DNA of 64,000 nucleotides from Ancylobacter pratisalsi (GTDB taxonomy: Bacteria > Pseudomonadota > Alphaproteobacteria > Rhizobiales > Xanthobacteraceae): assembly GCF_010669125.1 (NCBI RefSeq), contig NZ_CP048630.1:124001-188000 (forward strand), given 5' to 3'. A program made the position numbers and the translations under genes. Positions 1 to 13,164 of this stretch are shown piece by piece. The notes beneath the pieces are model-generated. The model saw nothing but the letters and a program-made list of their open reading frames with translations, did no database searches and was not told the origin of the DNA. Position 1 is the stretch's first letter. The number at the start of each line of letters is the position of its first letter.

Positions 1-3524
<3,524 letters not shown>

Positions 3525-3748
3525 GTCGCTCCTCGCTCCGTCCGAGTACCCGTCCGCGCCCTACCGGCCGAGGGCGAACCCCTTGGACGGTGCGACGCAT
3601 GCTGGCGGAACAATCCGACGAGGATACGGCACGCCGCCCCCTCGTCCTGCTCCGCGCCGACGGCTCGCCAGGAAACCCCGCGCGGGGGTCTCCGGGGAAG
3701 CCGTCGTGCTTCCCTTGCCTTGATGCCGACGGCGCGACGCCGACGGCA

Positions 3749-3774
3749 GAGGCCGCCGGCGTACCGGCGGCCTC
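3749..3774 (-). terminator. rplL-rpoB intergenic hairpin (attenuator candidate)
   Basis: A perfect 11-bp GC-rich stem (GAGGCCGCCGG with its complement) closes a CGTA loop, about 15 nt after the rplL stop and 225 nt before rpoB. No U-tract follows on the minus strand, so complete termination is unlikely. In E. coli the rplL-rpoB gap holds a partial attenuator that sets the ratio of ribosomal protein to polymerase; the same role here is inference. Confidence 0.55.
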
Positions 3775-3789
3775 ACATCGATCAGAAGC

Positions 3790-4164
<375 letters not shown>

Positions 4165-4175
4165 TTACTTAAGTC

Positions 4176-4196
4176 CTTGGATTTCGGTTCGAACCA
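4176..4196 (-). repeat. Inverted-repeat arm overlapping the rplL Shine-Dalgarno region
   Basis: This 21-nt segment between rplJ and rplL is the reverse complement, at 20 of 21 positions, of 4861-4881 in the rplJ leader. In the transcript the two could pair, with one A-C mismatch, across about 660 nt. The arm covers the first bases (AAG) of the rplL AAGGA. See the matching arm and the finding. Confidence 0.85.
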
Positions 4197-4212
4197 GTAT
4201 TACCGGGAAGCC

Positions 4213-4731
4213 TCACGCGGCTTCGTTCTCTTTGGCATAGGCCCCAAACACGCGGGCGAGCTTCGCCGCCGGCGCGGTGGTGAGCTGGGCGATCTTGGTC
4301 GCCGGGGCCTGAATGAGGCCAACCAGCTTCGCACGCAGTTCATCAAGGGAGGGCATGGTGGCCAGGGCCTTCACACCATCCACGTCAAGGGCCGTCTTGC
4401 CGAAGGCTCCGCCCAGGATCACGAACTTGTCGTTAGCCTTGGCAAAGTCGACAGCAATCTTCGGCGCCGCAACAGGATCGCTCGAATAAGCGATGATCGT
4501 CGGACCCTTCAGCAGGGAACCGACATGTGCGACGTCCGAACCTTCGAGAGCGATCTTGGCGAGGCGGTTCTTTGCCACCTTCACGGTCGCACCAGCCGCA
4601 CGCATCTGACGGCGCAGGGCCGACAGCTGGGCGACGGTGAGGCCGGAATAGTGGGCCACGACGACGACAGAGGTGGTCTTGAACACCTCTCCCAGCGACG
4701 CGACGAGCTCTTCTTTTTGTGCTCGATCCAC
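4213..4731 (-). CDS. rplJ: 50S ribosomal protein L10
   Basis: Base of the ribosomal stalk and, in bacteria generally, translational autoregulator of rplJL through its leader. I chose the GTG at 4731, giving 172 residues starting [17 protein letters not shown]. That matches the usual L10 start and length and has GGAGAG 8 nt upstream; a longer frame to 4797 would add a basic tail untypical of L10. Conserved stretches include [19 protein letters not shown] and [12 protein letters not shown]. It is followed by rplL after a 48-nt gap and preceded by a 360-nt leader. Confidence 0.97.
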   Translation of the reverse strand: MDRAQKEELVASLGEVFKTTSVVVVAHYSGLTVAQLSALRRQMRAAGATVKVAKNRLAKIALEGSDVAHVGSLLKGPTIIAYSSDPVAAPKIAVDFAKANDKFVILGGAFGKTALDVDGVKALATMPSLDELRAKLVGLIQAPATKIAQLTTAPAAKLARVFGAYAKENEAA

Positions 4732-5095
4732 TTCACTTGCTCTCCGGTGGCGAGGAAGAGGACTTCCCCGCCGGGTTTGCGCCTTGCCGCCTCCCACAGG
4801 GAGAAGCGACGGTTAGTATCCTGCCCCCCTTGGGACCGGAAAAACCGGCCAAGGCGCTGGTGGTTCGAGCCGAAATCCAAGTCCCGGCAAGCCGGAACCC
4901 ATCACTGCGGTCGTACCCCGTCTATGCTGGCCCCGAAGTGGGATTAAGCTGCCTCGAATAGACAGCACCGGCAGTCTCGGACAGGACTTTAGCCGGCAGG
5001 GCGAGCCCCACCGGCCTCTTCACCCGGTTTTACGCGGGAGAAAGCCTCGAATCTTATCGGCTCCGCACCCGACTCGCGTCGGGGGCGAAACCGCC
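4732..5095 (-). promoter_or_regulatory. rplJ leader (putative L10 autoregulatory region)
   Basis: About 360 nt of untranslated sequence lies between the predicted promoter and rplJ. It contains several short inverted repeats, for example GGCCGG/CCGGCC-type stems near 4840-4860 and 4875-4895, and one arm of a long-range inverted repeat. Bacterial rplJ leaders usually bind the L10(L12)4 complex; I did not fold this one or match a specific L10 motif, so the function is inferred from position and length. No gene is seen here. Confidence 0.5.
4861..4881 (-). repeat. Inverted-repeat arm in the rplJ leader, partner of 4176-4196
   Basis: These 21 nt lie about 130 nt upstream of the rplJ GTG and complement 4176-4196 at 20 of 21 positions. 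A chance match of this length within 700 bp is very unlikely. The match ends abruptly on both sides. Confidence 0.85.
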
Positions 5096-5124
5096 CATAT
5101 AGAGGGTCGATTGGGATTTGTCAC
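5096..5124 (-). promoter_or_regulatory. Predicted sigma-70-type promoter for rplJL-rpoBC
   Basis: Read on the minus strand, GTGACA (5124-5119) and TATATG (5101-5096) are separated by exactly 17 nt. The site lies just after rplA and at the start of the long rplJ leader, where an rplJ promoter is usual. Strength and start site are unproven. Confidence 0.6.
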
Positions 5125-5228
5125 CCCTACTACCACCCAGGGCTTGACAAATCCACCCCTTCGAGATCACGGCGCCGCGACCGTCCCTTCTGGAAGGTCG
5201 GCCGCGGTCCGCTGTCATCGGAAGGACC

Positions 5229-5930
<702 letters not shown>

Positions 5931-5934
5931 CAGC

Positions 5935-6384
5935 TCAACCCACCACCTGGAGGCCCATCGAACGGGCGGAGCCCTCGATCATGCGAACCGCGGCTTCCAC
6001 CGTCTCGCAGTTGAGGTCCTTCATCTTCTTCTCGGCGATCTCGCGGAGCTGTTCGCCGGAGACCTTGCCAACAAAGCCGCCCTTGCCCGGGGTCTTGGAA
6101 CCGGAACCGGGCTTCTTCTTGGTTTCAAGGCCGGCGGCCTTCTTCAGGAAGTAAGAGACCGGGGGGGTCTTCAGCTCGAAGGTGAAGGAGCGGTCCTGAT
6201 ACGCGGTGATCAGAACCGGAATGGGCATGCCCTTTTCCATCTGGGCGGTCTGCGCGTTGAACGCCTTGCAGAACTCCATGATGTTGAGGCCGCGCTGGCC
6301 GAGCGCGGGGCCGATCGGCGGGGCGGGATTCGCCGAGCCGGCCGGCACCTGCAGCTTCACATAGCCGGTGATTTTCTTCGCCAT
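5935..6384 (-). CDS. rplK: 50S ribosomal protein L11
   Basis: L11 binds the GTPase-associated region of 23S rRNA. I chose the ATG at 6384 ([20 protein letters not shown]), giving 149 residues with GAGGAG 7 nt upstream; the frame stays open to 6516 but the extra residues are not L11-like. Conserved features are [19 protein letters not shown] and the C-terminal [20 protein letters not shown] stretch. It is the first gene of the rplK-rplA pair. The 254 bp upstream hold no gene I can support. Confidence 0.98.
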   Translation of the reverse strand: MAKKITGYVKLQVPAGSANPAPPIGPALGQRGLNIMEFCKAFNAQTAQMEKGMPIPVLITAYQDRSFTFELKTPPVSYFLKKAAGLETKKKPGSGSKTPGKGGFVGKVSGEQLREIAEKKMKDLNCETVEAAVRMIEGSARSMGLQVVG

Positions 6385-6638
6385 GCTGAACTCCTCGACG
6401 TCGCGACTGCCGGCCGCAAACGCCAAAGCACACCGTCGCGACGGCGACGTCGCGGGCGGTGCATATTGAGGATCGCGGTTACGGCACGCTTGACCCGGCT
6501 GGCGAACCGGACGCACCTCCCGCGTATGGGTGCATCATTCGATGCGGTCGCCGCGATACAGCAAATCCGGGGAAAAGGAAAGCCCTGCCCTGCCCGATCA
6601 TGTGGGCGGGCGCATTTCGTGGTGTCCCGAACGGGCGC

Positions 6639-7016
6639 TCAGGCCACCGAGGGCAGTCCCTCGCGCCGCCGCGAGCGGCGGGCCTCCCGCGCCAGGATCG
6701 CATTGGCATCGAGGCTGCGAATCGGCGTCGACAGGTCGCGCGGCACGTCGCCTTCGAGCTGCAGCGCGAGATAGCGCCCGCAGCACACTCTGAGAAACGA
6801 GGCGAAGTTCTCGACCTCGCCATGGGCGAAGGTCAGTTCCTCGTGAAGCTTGGCCAGCAGTTGCGGCAAGCTCATGCCGTCGCGACGGGCGATTTCCTCC
6901 AGAACCTGCCAGTACAGGTTCTCAAGCCGAACGCTGGTCGAGAACCCATGCAGACGCACGGATTTGAGGCGCGTTTGCCACAGGTGCGGATCGGCCTCGA
7001 TGAAGAGCTGGCACAT
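6639..7016 (-). CDS. Ribbon-helix-helix domain protein
   Basis: A 125-residue protein beginning MCQLFIEADPHLWQTRLKSV. The segment SVRLHGFSTSVRLENLYWQV followed by LEEIARRDGMSLPQLLAKLH fits the ribbon-helix-helix family of small proteins common in alphaproteobacteria (RHH_4 type): a short strand with VRL, then two helices. Such proteins are thought to bind DNA, but targets are unknown. The start at 7016 has AAGGAGG upstream. The tail (AILAREARRSRRREGLPSVA) is strongly basic. It lies between the DJ-1 gene and rplK, same strand, and is an unusual guest in the ribosomal cluster. Confidence 0.8.
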   Translation of the reverse strand: MCQLFIEADPHLWQTRLKSVRLHGFSTSVRLENLYWQVLEEIARRDGMSLPQLLAKLHEELTFAHGEVENFASFLRVCCGRYLALQLEGDVPRDLSTPIRSLDANAILAREARRSRRREGLPSVA

Positions 7017-7121
7017 CGCCCCCTCCTTTGGCGGCGGGGTTGCACACACCCCGCCGGCATTCTAGCCCCGATCGCCCGGCACGCGAACCCCCGCCTGCGG
7101 CGTCCGGTTCGGGCGCTGGCG

Positions 7122-7736
7122 TCACGCCGCCTCGCGCACGCCGGTCTTCACCTCGCCATGGGCGATGGAGGTGCCGAGCACGGTGAGGAACTGGCCGATC
7201 CAGGCCGGGTGTGCCGGCCATGCCGGCGCGGAGACCAGATTGCCGTCCGTCACTGCCGCATCGATGGCGATATCGGCATAGGTGCCGCCGGCCAGTTCCA
7301 CCTCGGCGCGGCAGGCGGGATAGGCCGAGCATGTCCGCCCTTCCAGCACGCGCGCCCCGGCCAGGAGCTGCGCGCCATGGCAGATCGCGGCAACCGGCTT
7401 GTTGGCGGTGAAGAAGTGCTGGACGATTTCGACCACCCGCGCGTTCATGCGCAGATATTCCGGCGCCCGCCCACCGGGAATCACCAGCGCGTCGTAGCGC
7501 GCGGGGTCGATGTCGGCGAAGGTCGCGTTCAGCGCGAAATTGTGGCCGCGCTTTTCCGAATAGGTCTGCTGGCCCTCGAAATCATGGATCGCGGTGGCGA
7601 TCGCGTCGCCGGCCTTCTTGTCCGGGCACACTGCGTGCACCGTGTGGCCGACGGCGAGCAGCGCCTGGTAGGGCACCATAAGCTCGTAATCTTCCACATA
7701 GTCACCGGCGATCATAAGGATGCGTTTGGCCGCCAT
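7122..7736 (-). CDS. DJ-1/PfpI family protein
   Basis: A single-domain protein of about 204 residues of the DJ-1/PfpI superfamily (glutamine-amidotransferase-like fold). It begins [20 protein letters not shown] and has the conserved Glu in [21 protein letters not shown], and the nucleophile elbow [10 protein letters not shown] with its Cys. Members include deglycases, proteases, chaperones and hydratases; the substrate cannot be told from sequence. I chose the ATG at 7736, 6 nt after GGAGGA, rather than one 15 nt upstream that precedes the Shine-Dalgarno. It follows the nusG terminator and is probably transcribed separately. Confidence 0.9.
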   Translation of the reverse strand: MAAKRILMIAGDYVEDYELMVPYQALLAVGHTVHAVCPDKKAGDAIATAIHDFEGQQTYSEKRGHNFALNATFADIDPARYDALVIPGGRAPEYLRMNARVVEIVQHFFTANKPVAAICHGAQLLAGARVLEGRTCSAYPACRAEVELAGGTYADIAIDAAVTDGNLVSAPAWPAHPAWIGQFLTVLGTSIAHGEVKTGVREAA

Positions 7737-7856
7737 TTCATATCCTCCCATGTTTTCAGCCTTCTTGGCTGGGCGAGGATAGGCCGGGCGGGACCTGCGC
7801 GGGTGTTAACCCGCTAACGCGCGGACACCGGCAGCCGCGCGCGGTCCCAAAACGGA

Positions 7857-7884
7857 AAAAGGCGCGGACCAGACCGCGCCTTTT
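7857..7884 (-). terminator. Rho-independent terminator after nusG
   Basis: Stem AAAAGGCGCGG / CCGCGCCTTTT with a 6-nt loop; on the minus strand the stem is followed by TTTTTCCGTTTT. It begins 24 nt after the nusG stop, so secE-nusG ends here and is not read through into rplK as in E. coli-like arrangements. Confidence 0.8.
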
Positions 7885-7907
7885 CACATCCGTCGATCCG
7901 CGGGAGA

Positions 7908-8438
7908 TCAGGTCTTTTCGACCTGCGCGTATTCCAGCTCCACCGGCGTCGCGCGGCCGAAGATCGACACCGCGACCTTGAGGCGCGAGCGGGCGTCGTC
8001 GACTTCTTCCACGATGCCATTGAACGAGGCGAAGGGGCCGTCGGCCACCTTGACCGTCTCGCCAACCTCGAAGGTGATGGAGGGCTTCGGCCGCTCGATG
8101 CCTTCCTGCACCTGCTGAAGGATGCGCATGGCCTCCTTCTCGGAGATCGGCATCGGCTTGTTGTCGGCACCGAGGAAGCCGGTGACCTTCGGTGTGTTCT
8201 TGATGAGGTGGAAGGCCTCGTCGGTGAGGTCCATCTTCACCAGCACGTAGCCGGGGAAAAACTTGCGCTCGGCATCGATCTTGCGGCCGCGGCGCACCTC
8301 GACGACCTTCTCGGTCGGCACCAGCACCTGTTCGAACAGGTCGGTGACACCGCGCTGGGCGGCCTGTTCCTTGATGGAGTCCGCGACCTTCTTCTCGAAG
8401 TTCGAATAGGCGTGGACGATGTACCAACGCATAGGCAT
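7908..8438 (-). CDS. nusG: Transcription termination/antitermination protein NusG
   Basis: Processivity factor that binds RNA polymerase and links it to Rho and the ribosome. The 176-residue product begins MPMRWYIVHAYSNFEKKVAD, with the NGN domain at about 4-110 (KFFPGYVLVKMDLTDEAFHL) and a KOW domain at about 125-176 (VGETVKVADGPFASFNGIVE). The ATG at 8438 has GAGGAG 7 nt upstream; starting at the next ATG (8432) would also preserve the fold. It follows secE by 11 nt. Confidence 0.97.
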   Translation of the reverse strand: MPMRWYIVHAYSNFEKKVADSIKEQAAQRGVTDLFEQVLVPTEKVVEVRRGRKIDAERKFFPGYVLVKMDLTDEAFHLIKNTPKVTGFLGADNKPMPISEKEAMRILQQVQEGIERPKPSITFEVGETVKVADGPFASFNGIVEEVDDARSRLKVAVSIFGRATPVELEYAQVEKT

Positions 8439-8449
8439 CGCGTGTCTCC

Positions 8450-8647
8450 TCAACGACCAATCTGAAGCAATTGGCCGATCACGAAGCTCAGGATCTGATC
8501 CGCGACCAGGAAGAACAGCGAGGCCAGTACAACCATGACAAAGACCATGGCGGTGGTGATCAGCGTCTCGCGACGGGTCGGCCAGCTGACCTTGCGGGCT
8601 TCCGTGCGGACCTGCTGAAAGAACTCGACCGGGTTCGTCTTCGCCAT
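8450..8647 (-). CDS. secE: Preprotein translocase subunit SecE
   Basis: Small essential subunit of SecYEG in the inner membrane. I chose the ATG at 8647, giving 65 residues beginning MAKTNPVEFFQQVRTEARKV; the frame is open to 8734 but the extra residues are not SecE-like. The amphipathic KVSWPTRRETLITT motif precedes one membrane segment at about residues 33-60 (AMVFVMVVLASLFFLVADQI). A single membrane span is normal outside Gammaproteobacteria. It sits between tRNA-Trp and nusG, the usual place. Confidence 0.95.
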   Translation of the reverse strand: MAKTNPVEFFQQVRTEARKVSWPTRRETLITTAMVFVMVVLASLFFLVADQILSFVIGQLLQIGR

Positions 8648-8825
8648 GCTCGTCTCGAAATGCCTCTGTTGCGTGAGAAAATCACGCAGCTGCGGAAAAC
8701 CGTGCGGCAACCGGAAAGGCTCCCGCATCTTCAATCGTCCATACGCACGAAGCGGGCGTATAGCCCGTCAGACCGCCTCGCGTCAAAGGACGTCTTCAGT
8801 TTGCCCGCCGCCCGCCGGAAAAGGG

Positions 8826-8902
8826 TGGCAGGAGTGGAGGGACTCGAACCCCCAACCCCCGGTTTTGGAGACCGGTGCTCTAACCAGTTGAGCTACACTC
8901 CT
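8826..8902 (-). tRNA. tRNA-Trp (CCA)
   Basis: Cloverleaf on the minus strand: acceptor AGGAGTG paired with CACTCCT, GTAGCTCAACTGGTTAGAGC D-arm, anticodon loop CTCCAAA with anticodon CCA, and GGTTCGAGTCC T-arm. The 3' CCA is encoded (8828-8826). It lies directly upstream of secE. Confidence 0.97.
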
Positions 8903-9307
8903 AGATCGGCACCTCGAAGCGGGAGCCTCGGCCCACCAGCTTCAGGGGACGATCGCACCGGGTGGCTGAAACCGCCCCGGCGCATCGGCCGCGTGTGTGT
9001 AGTGGGCCGCGCGCCGCGTGTAAAGAGGAGCCGCGCGCGTCAGTTGACATCCTTGGCCCCGGCCGGCGAACGCGCCCTCCCCGCGGGTCCGCCAAGGCCG
9101 GCCCGGAGCGCGTGACGCGCAACGCGGCCGGCATGCCGCGCCGGACAGGCCCCTCCGCGATTCGCGCCCTTCCCCCGACGCGCAGCGCCGGTGTCGCGCG
9201 CCCCAGGGTGCGTTCTCATCGAATGGGGCGAGAATCAGCTGGCGCGATCGATCGCGGCGCCGGCGGGCCCGTCGCCCCTCAGGGAGGCGCGGCCCGGCCA
9301 GGACGCG
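8903..9307. other. Intergenic region with only a candidate promoter
   Basis: About 405 bp of GC-rich sequence between tRNA-Trp and the Ada-like gene. Apart from the promoter at 8996-9024, I see no coding pattern, repeat or RNA that I can support. Confidence 0.5.
8996..9024 (-). promoter_or_regulatory. Predicted promoter for tRNA-Trp-secE-nusG
   Basis: On the minus strand TTTACA (9024-9019) and TACACA (9001-8996) are 17 nt apart, about 94 nt before the 5' end of tRNA-Trp. It is a good sigma-70-like match in a GC-rich region; activity is inferred. Confidence 0.45.
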
Positions 9308-9580
9308 TCATCCGCCCTTGGGGTTGGCGATGCGCCACGTGCGATAGGTCTCGCGCAGACAGGCCGCGCAGGGCCGATACCCGGCCTCGATCGCCGTTGC
9401 CTCGTCCGCGAAGAAAACCCGGTGCGGGATATAGCCTCCGCGAGCAATCGCGCGCAGCGCGGCCGGGCAGTCCAGCCGGCCGTAGACTTTCGTCTGCCGA
9501 TGCCCGCCCAGCAGACCCGGCACCTCGCTCTGGTAGACGCGCCCATCACCGCCGAGCAGTTTGTAAGTCCTGGCGGTCAC
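9308..9580 (-). CDS. Stand-alone Ada-type metal-binding domain protein
   Basis: A 90-residue protein resembling only the N-terminal zinc-binding domain of the Ada methyl-phosphotriester repair protein. It has the YKLLGGDGRVYQSEVPGLLG start, VYGRLDCPAALRAI with Cys38, RVFFADEATAIEAGYRPC with Cys71, and Cys74 in CAACL. Three of the four Ada zinc ligands are visible; the second (Cys42 in Ada) is not Cys here. No methyltransferase or AraC domain follows, so repair activity is doubtful. Such one-domain proteins are common but uncharacterised. Confidence 0.8.
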   Translation of the reverse strand: MTARTYKLLGGDGRVYQSEVPGLLGGHRQTKVYGRLDCPAALRAIARGGYIPHRVFFADEATAIEAGYRPCAACLRETYRTWRIANPKGG

Positions 9581-9663
9581 TGGCCACCTCCCCGCACCCG
9601 CATCCTACGCCGACGTCCACTCCACGGAACCCGGGGGGGGACAGAATCGATTGCTGAGGCCGT

Positions 9664-9963
9664 TCAATCTGGGGTGGCCCCCTTGGCGCCCGCCGGTGAC
9701 TTGCCCAGCGCACAGTCGCGGTTGAGGCCCGTACCGGGCGCGTTCTCGAACCGGCAGCGGGTTTTCGGCGGGTTTCCACAGACGCGGGACAGGTTCTTGA
9801 AGCTGACGCAGTTCCCATCCGGCCCGCGATAGCCAGGTCCGCCCTTGCAGCCGCACCCCTTGCAGGGCGGCCGTGCCGGGCAGGCCGCGTGCACGGGCAC
9901 GGTGAGCAGCAGAAGGCCGGTCACAACGCACAGCGGGATCAGGCGACGCGCGGCAGGAAGCAT
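9664..9963 (-). CDS. Small Cys-rich secreted protein, function unknown
   Basis: I do not recognise this 99-residue protein. From the ATG at 9963 it has a clear signal peptide (MLPAARRLIPLCVVTGLLLL, cleavage near VHA-AC). A short mature part of about 75 residues has eight Cys, several in tight pairs (ACPARPPCKGCGCKGG, then NC, VC, RC, DC). Disulfides or metal binding are possible. The frame is open upstream to 10047, but the signal peptide favours 9963; no strong Shine-Dalgarno is seen. It lies just beyond the tuf terminator on the same strand. Confidence 0.6.
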   Translation of the reverse strand: MLPAARRLIPLCVVTGLLLLTVPVHAACPARPPCKGCGCKGGPGYRGPDGNCVSFKNLSRVCGNPPKTRCRFENAPGTGLNRDCALGKSPAGAKGATPD

Positions 9964-10051
9964 GTCGGGAGCTTCGCTGAAAGCGCGCACCGCCTCAAGA
10001 TACACGCTAAGCGTGCGTGCCCGTCTGTGCCGACACCCACGAGGCAACCGC

Positions 10052-10087
10052 CCAAAACAAAAGGGAGCGCGACACGCGCGCTCCCTT
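10052..10087 (-). terminator. Rho-independent terminator after tuf
   Basis: Stem AAGGGAGCGCG / CGCGCTCCCTT; on the minus strand the hairpin is followed by TTTGTTTTGGG. It lies about 45 nt after the tuf stop. Confidence 0.8.
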
Positions 10088-10131
10088 CCGGAAGTCAGAG
10101 GATCAGGAGGGACCGTTACCGGCCCCGCCCC

Positions 10132-11322
<1,191 letters not shown>

Positions 11323-11551
11323 AACTCTCTTCCCTCAGCGACGTCCGGGGGCCGCAAATCGGGGGCGTGGATAGGCGGTTTCCCACCAATCCGCAAGGAC
11401 AGATTCGGTTTGGACGACCACCGGCACGGCGTGGGCGGCAGCTGCCCCCATGCCCGTTCCGGGCGGTCGTCGGTACGCGGTGATCGCACATCGTGACAGG
11501 AAGATGTCGAGCCGACGCGCGGAACGTTTATCAGGTCGTATGAAAGGCCGC

Positions 11552-11625
11552 TGGAGCGGGTGAAGGGAATCGAACCCTCGTCATCAGCTTGGAAGGCTGT
11601 TGCTCTACCATTGAGCTACACCCGC
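11552..11625 (-). tRNA. tRNA-Gly (TCC)
   Basis: Minus-strand cloverleaf: acceptor GCGGGTG/CACCCGC, GTAGCTCAATGGTAGAGC D-arm, anticodon loop with TCC, GGTTCGATTCC T-arm, encoded CCA. It lies 45 nt from tRNA-Tyr, in the same presumed transcript as tuf. Confidence 0.97.
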
Positions 11626-11669
11626 AGGCGGCGAGCCGCGAAGGCGATCTGCAGCGAGAGCTGCGGACG

Positions 11670-11754
11670 TGGTGGGGGAGGTAGGACTCGAACCTACGAA
11701 GGCATAGCCAGCGGATTTACAGTCCGCCCCCTTTGCCGCTCGGGACACTCCCCC
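11670..11754 (-). tRNA. tRNA-Tyr (GTA)
   Basis: Minus-strand class II tRNA with a long variable arm: acceptor GGGGGAG/CTCCCCC, anticodon loop CTGTAAA with anticodon GTA, GGTTCGAGTCC T-arm, encoded CCA. Confidence 0.97.
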
Positions 11755-11863
11755 AAAGTCACTTTTTTAAAGTCACTTGAGCACGTCAGTCAGTCGCAAC
11801 CGGCACGAAGGGCCGCCGGCTGGACCGCGCGGGAGGCGTTAGTCGTTCTCCCGTGCGGCCGGC

Positions 11864-11892
11864 TTTATGGTGAGGCGCCCCTTGCCTGTCAA
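11864..11892 (-). promoter_or_regulatory. Predicted promoter for tRNA-Tyr - tRNA-Gly - tuf
   Basis: On the minus strand a consensus TTGACA (11892-11887) is followed after 17 nt by CATAAA (11869-11864), about 110 nt before tRNA-Tyr. This is the best -35 match I noted in the window and fits a highly expressed stable-RNA/tuf unit. The region is shared with the divergent rlmB. Confidence 0.65.
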
Positions 11893-11993
11893 CCCCGCTC
11901 CCGGAAGCTGTCCCCGATGGTGACGCGCCACGAACACCTCGTGGGCCATAAACGCAAATTGCCAATCGCTCCCGGCCGTGACAGAAGCGCGGC

Positions 11994-12836
11994 ATGAACG
12001 ATCGTCCCCGCACGCCCTCCCATCGGCCGCAACGCCCTTTCCCGCCTCGTCCGGGCGGTGCCGGCGCGCGCCATGGCGAGCGCGAGCGTCCGGCCGGACG
12101 CCCCTTCGGCGAGTGGCCGGCAGACGTCGCCATTCTCTATGGCTGGCACAGCGTCAGCGAAGCGCTGCGCAATCCGCAGCGTCGTGTGCGCAAGCTCATG
12201 GCGACCGAGAATGCGTTGAAGCGACTCACCGACGAATCGGTACCGATGACCGTCGAGCCGGAAGTCGTACGCCCCGGCGCGATCGACCGGCTGCTGGACA
12301 AGGATGCGGTGCACCAGGGCCTGCTGCTGGAATGCGATCCACTGCCCTCGCTCACGCTGAAGGAGGCCGCCCATTGCGACCTTCTGCTGGTGCTCGACCA
12401 GATCACCGATCCGCACAATGTCGGCGCCATCGTGCGCTCGGCGGCGGCGCTGAAGGTCGGAGCCATCGTCACCACGGCGCGCCATAGCCCGGCGGCGACC
12501 GGCGTGCTGGCGAAGAGCGCGAGCGGCGGGCTGGAGCATGTGCCGTTCTGCTTCGTCGGCAATCTTTCCCGCGCGCTGGACGAATTGAAGGACCACGGCG
12601 TGCTCGTGGTCGGGCTCGACAGCGAGGGGGCGGCGGATCTGACCGACACCGCGCTGCGCGCCCCGCTGGCGCTGGTGCTCGGCGCGGAGGGCAAGGGCCT
12701 GCGCCAGCTCACGCGGCAGACTTGCAACGTGCTGGCGCGTATCGACCTTCCCGGCGCGATCGTCAGCCTCAACGTGTCGAACGCGGCCGTGCTGGCGCTG
12801 CACATCGCGCGGCGGGCCATCGCCCGGCAGGGCTGA
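11994..12836 (+). CDS. rlmB: 23S rRNA 2'-O-ribose methyltransferase, TrmH/SpoU family (RlmB type)
   Basis: SpoU-family methyltransferase, most likely modifying a 23S rRNA ribose (G2251 in E. coli). It has 280 residues with a disordered basic/Pro-rich first 40, the substrate-binding domain starting at ILYGWHSVSEALRNPQRRV, then the knotted catalytic domain. That carries motif 1 DPHNVGAIVRSAAALKV, motif 2 LVLGAEGKGLRQLT and motif 3 IVSLNVSNAAVLALH. It is transcribed divergently from the tRNA-tuf unit. The exact target could differ, since related TrmH enzymes act on tRNA. Confidence 0.9.
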   Translation: MNDRPRTPSHRPQRPFPPRPGGAGARHGERERPAGRPFGEWPADVAILYGWHSVSEALRNPQRRVRKLMATENALKRLTDESVPMTVEPEVVRPGAIDRLLDKDAVHQGLLLECDPLPSLTLKEAAHCDLLLVLDQITDPHNVGAIVRSAAALKVGAIVTTARHSPAATGVLAKSASGGLEHVPFCFVGNLSRALDELKDHGVLVVGLDSEGAADLTDTALRAPLALVLGAEGKGLRQLTRQTCNVLARIDLPGAIVSLNVSNAAVLALHIARRAIARQG

Positions 12837-13164
12837 AGCGCCCCGCCTCGCGGCGAGATCTTCGCCGATCCGGTTACGACCAATTGCCAATCGTCAAGAC
12901 CCCCTGTTTTCGTCAAGCTTTCCTTTGAGGCAGCGACGGAATCAAAGAATTGCGCGCGCCTGTTGACCGGGGAAGGCCGCCGCTAGACTTGCCGCGGACC
13001 ACCTCCGGGAGGAAACAGCCCGAGCGGACGGTGTTCCCCATTGGAACCCCCAAACTCGATCAAGATAAAAAACGGGTTTCGACACCGAAGCTCGAGTGTT
13101 GGCGTGCGTCCTGCGATGCGCGGCTGGAATTTTGCGCGACTTATCACTGGGGAAGGGAACGGAT
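12837..13164. other. Intergenic region upstream of the MHS transporter
   Basis: About 330 bp without a supported gene. A weak promoter-like pair, TTGACC at 12963 and TAGACT at 12984, has a short 15-nt spacer and is only a suggestion. A long leader to the transporter is possible. Confidence 0.4.

Noticed and set aside
8646..8891. Frame ending EWRDSNPQPPVLETGALTS
   Set aside because: Antisense translation of tRNA-Trp, another common false protein.
9633..9640. Run of eight G
   Set aside because: Lies in an intergenic gap; no gene is phase-varied by it. It may only mark a sequencing-error hotspot.
11560..11997. Frame containing GIEPSSSAWKAVALPLS and RTRTYEGIASGFTVRP
   Set aside because: Antisense translation of tRNA-Gly and tRNA-Tyr, not a gene.
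11957..12893. Direct repeat AATTGCCAATCG at 11957-11968 and 12882-12893, flanking rlmB
   Set aside because: Only 12 bp, with no associated transposase or boundary change; probably chance or shared regulatory sequence.
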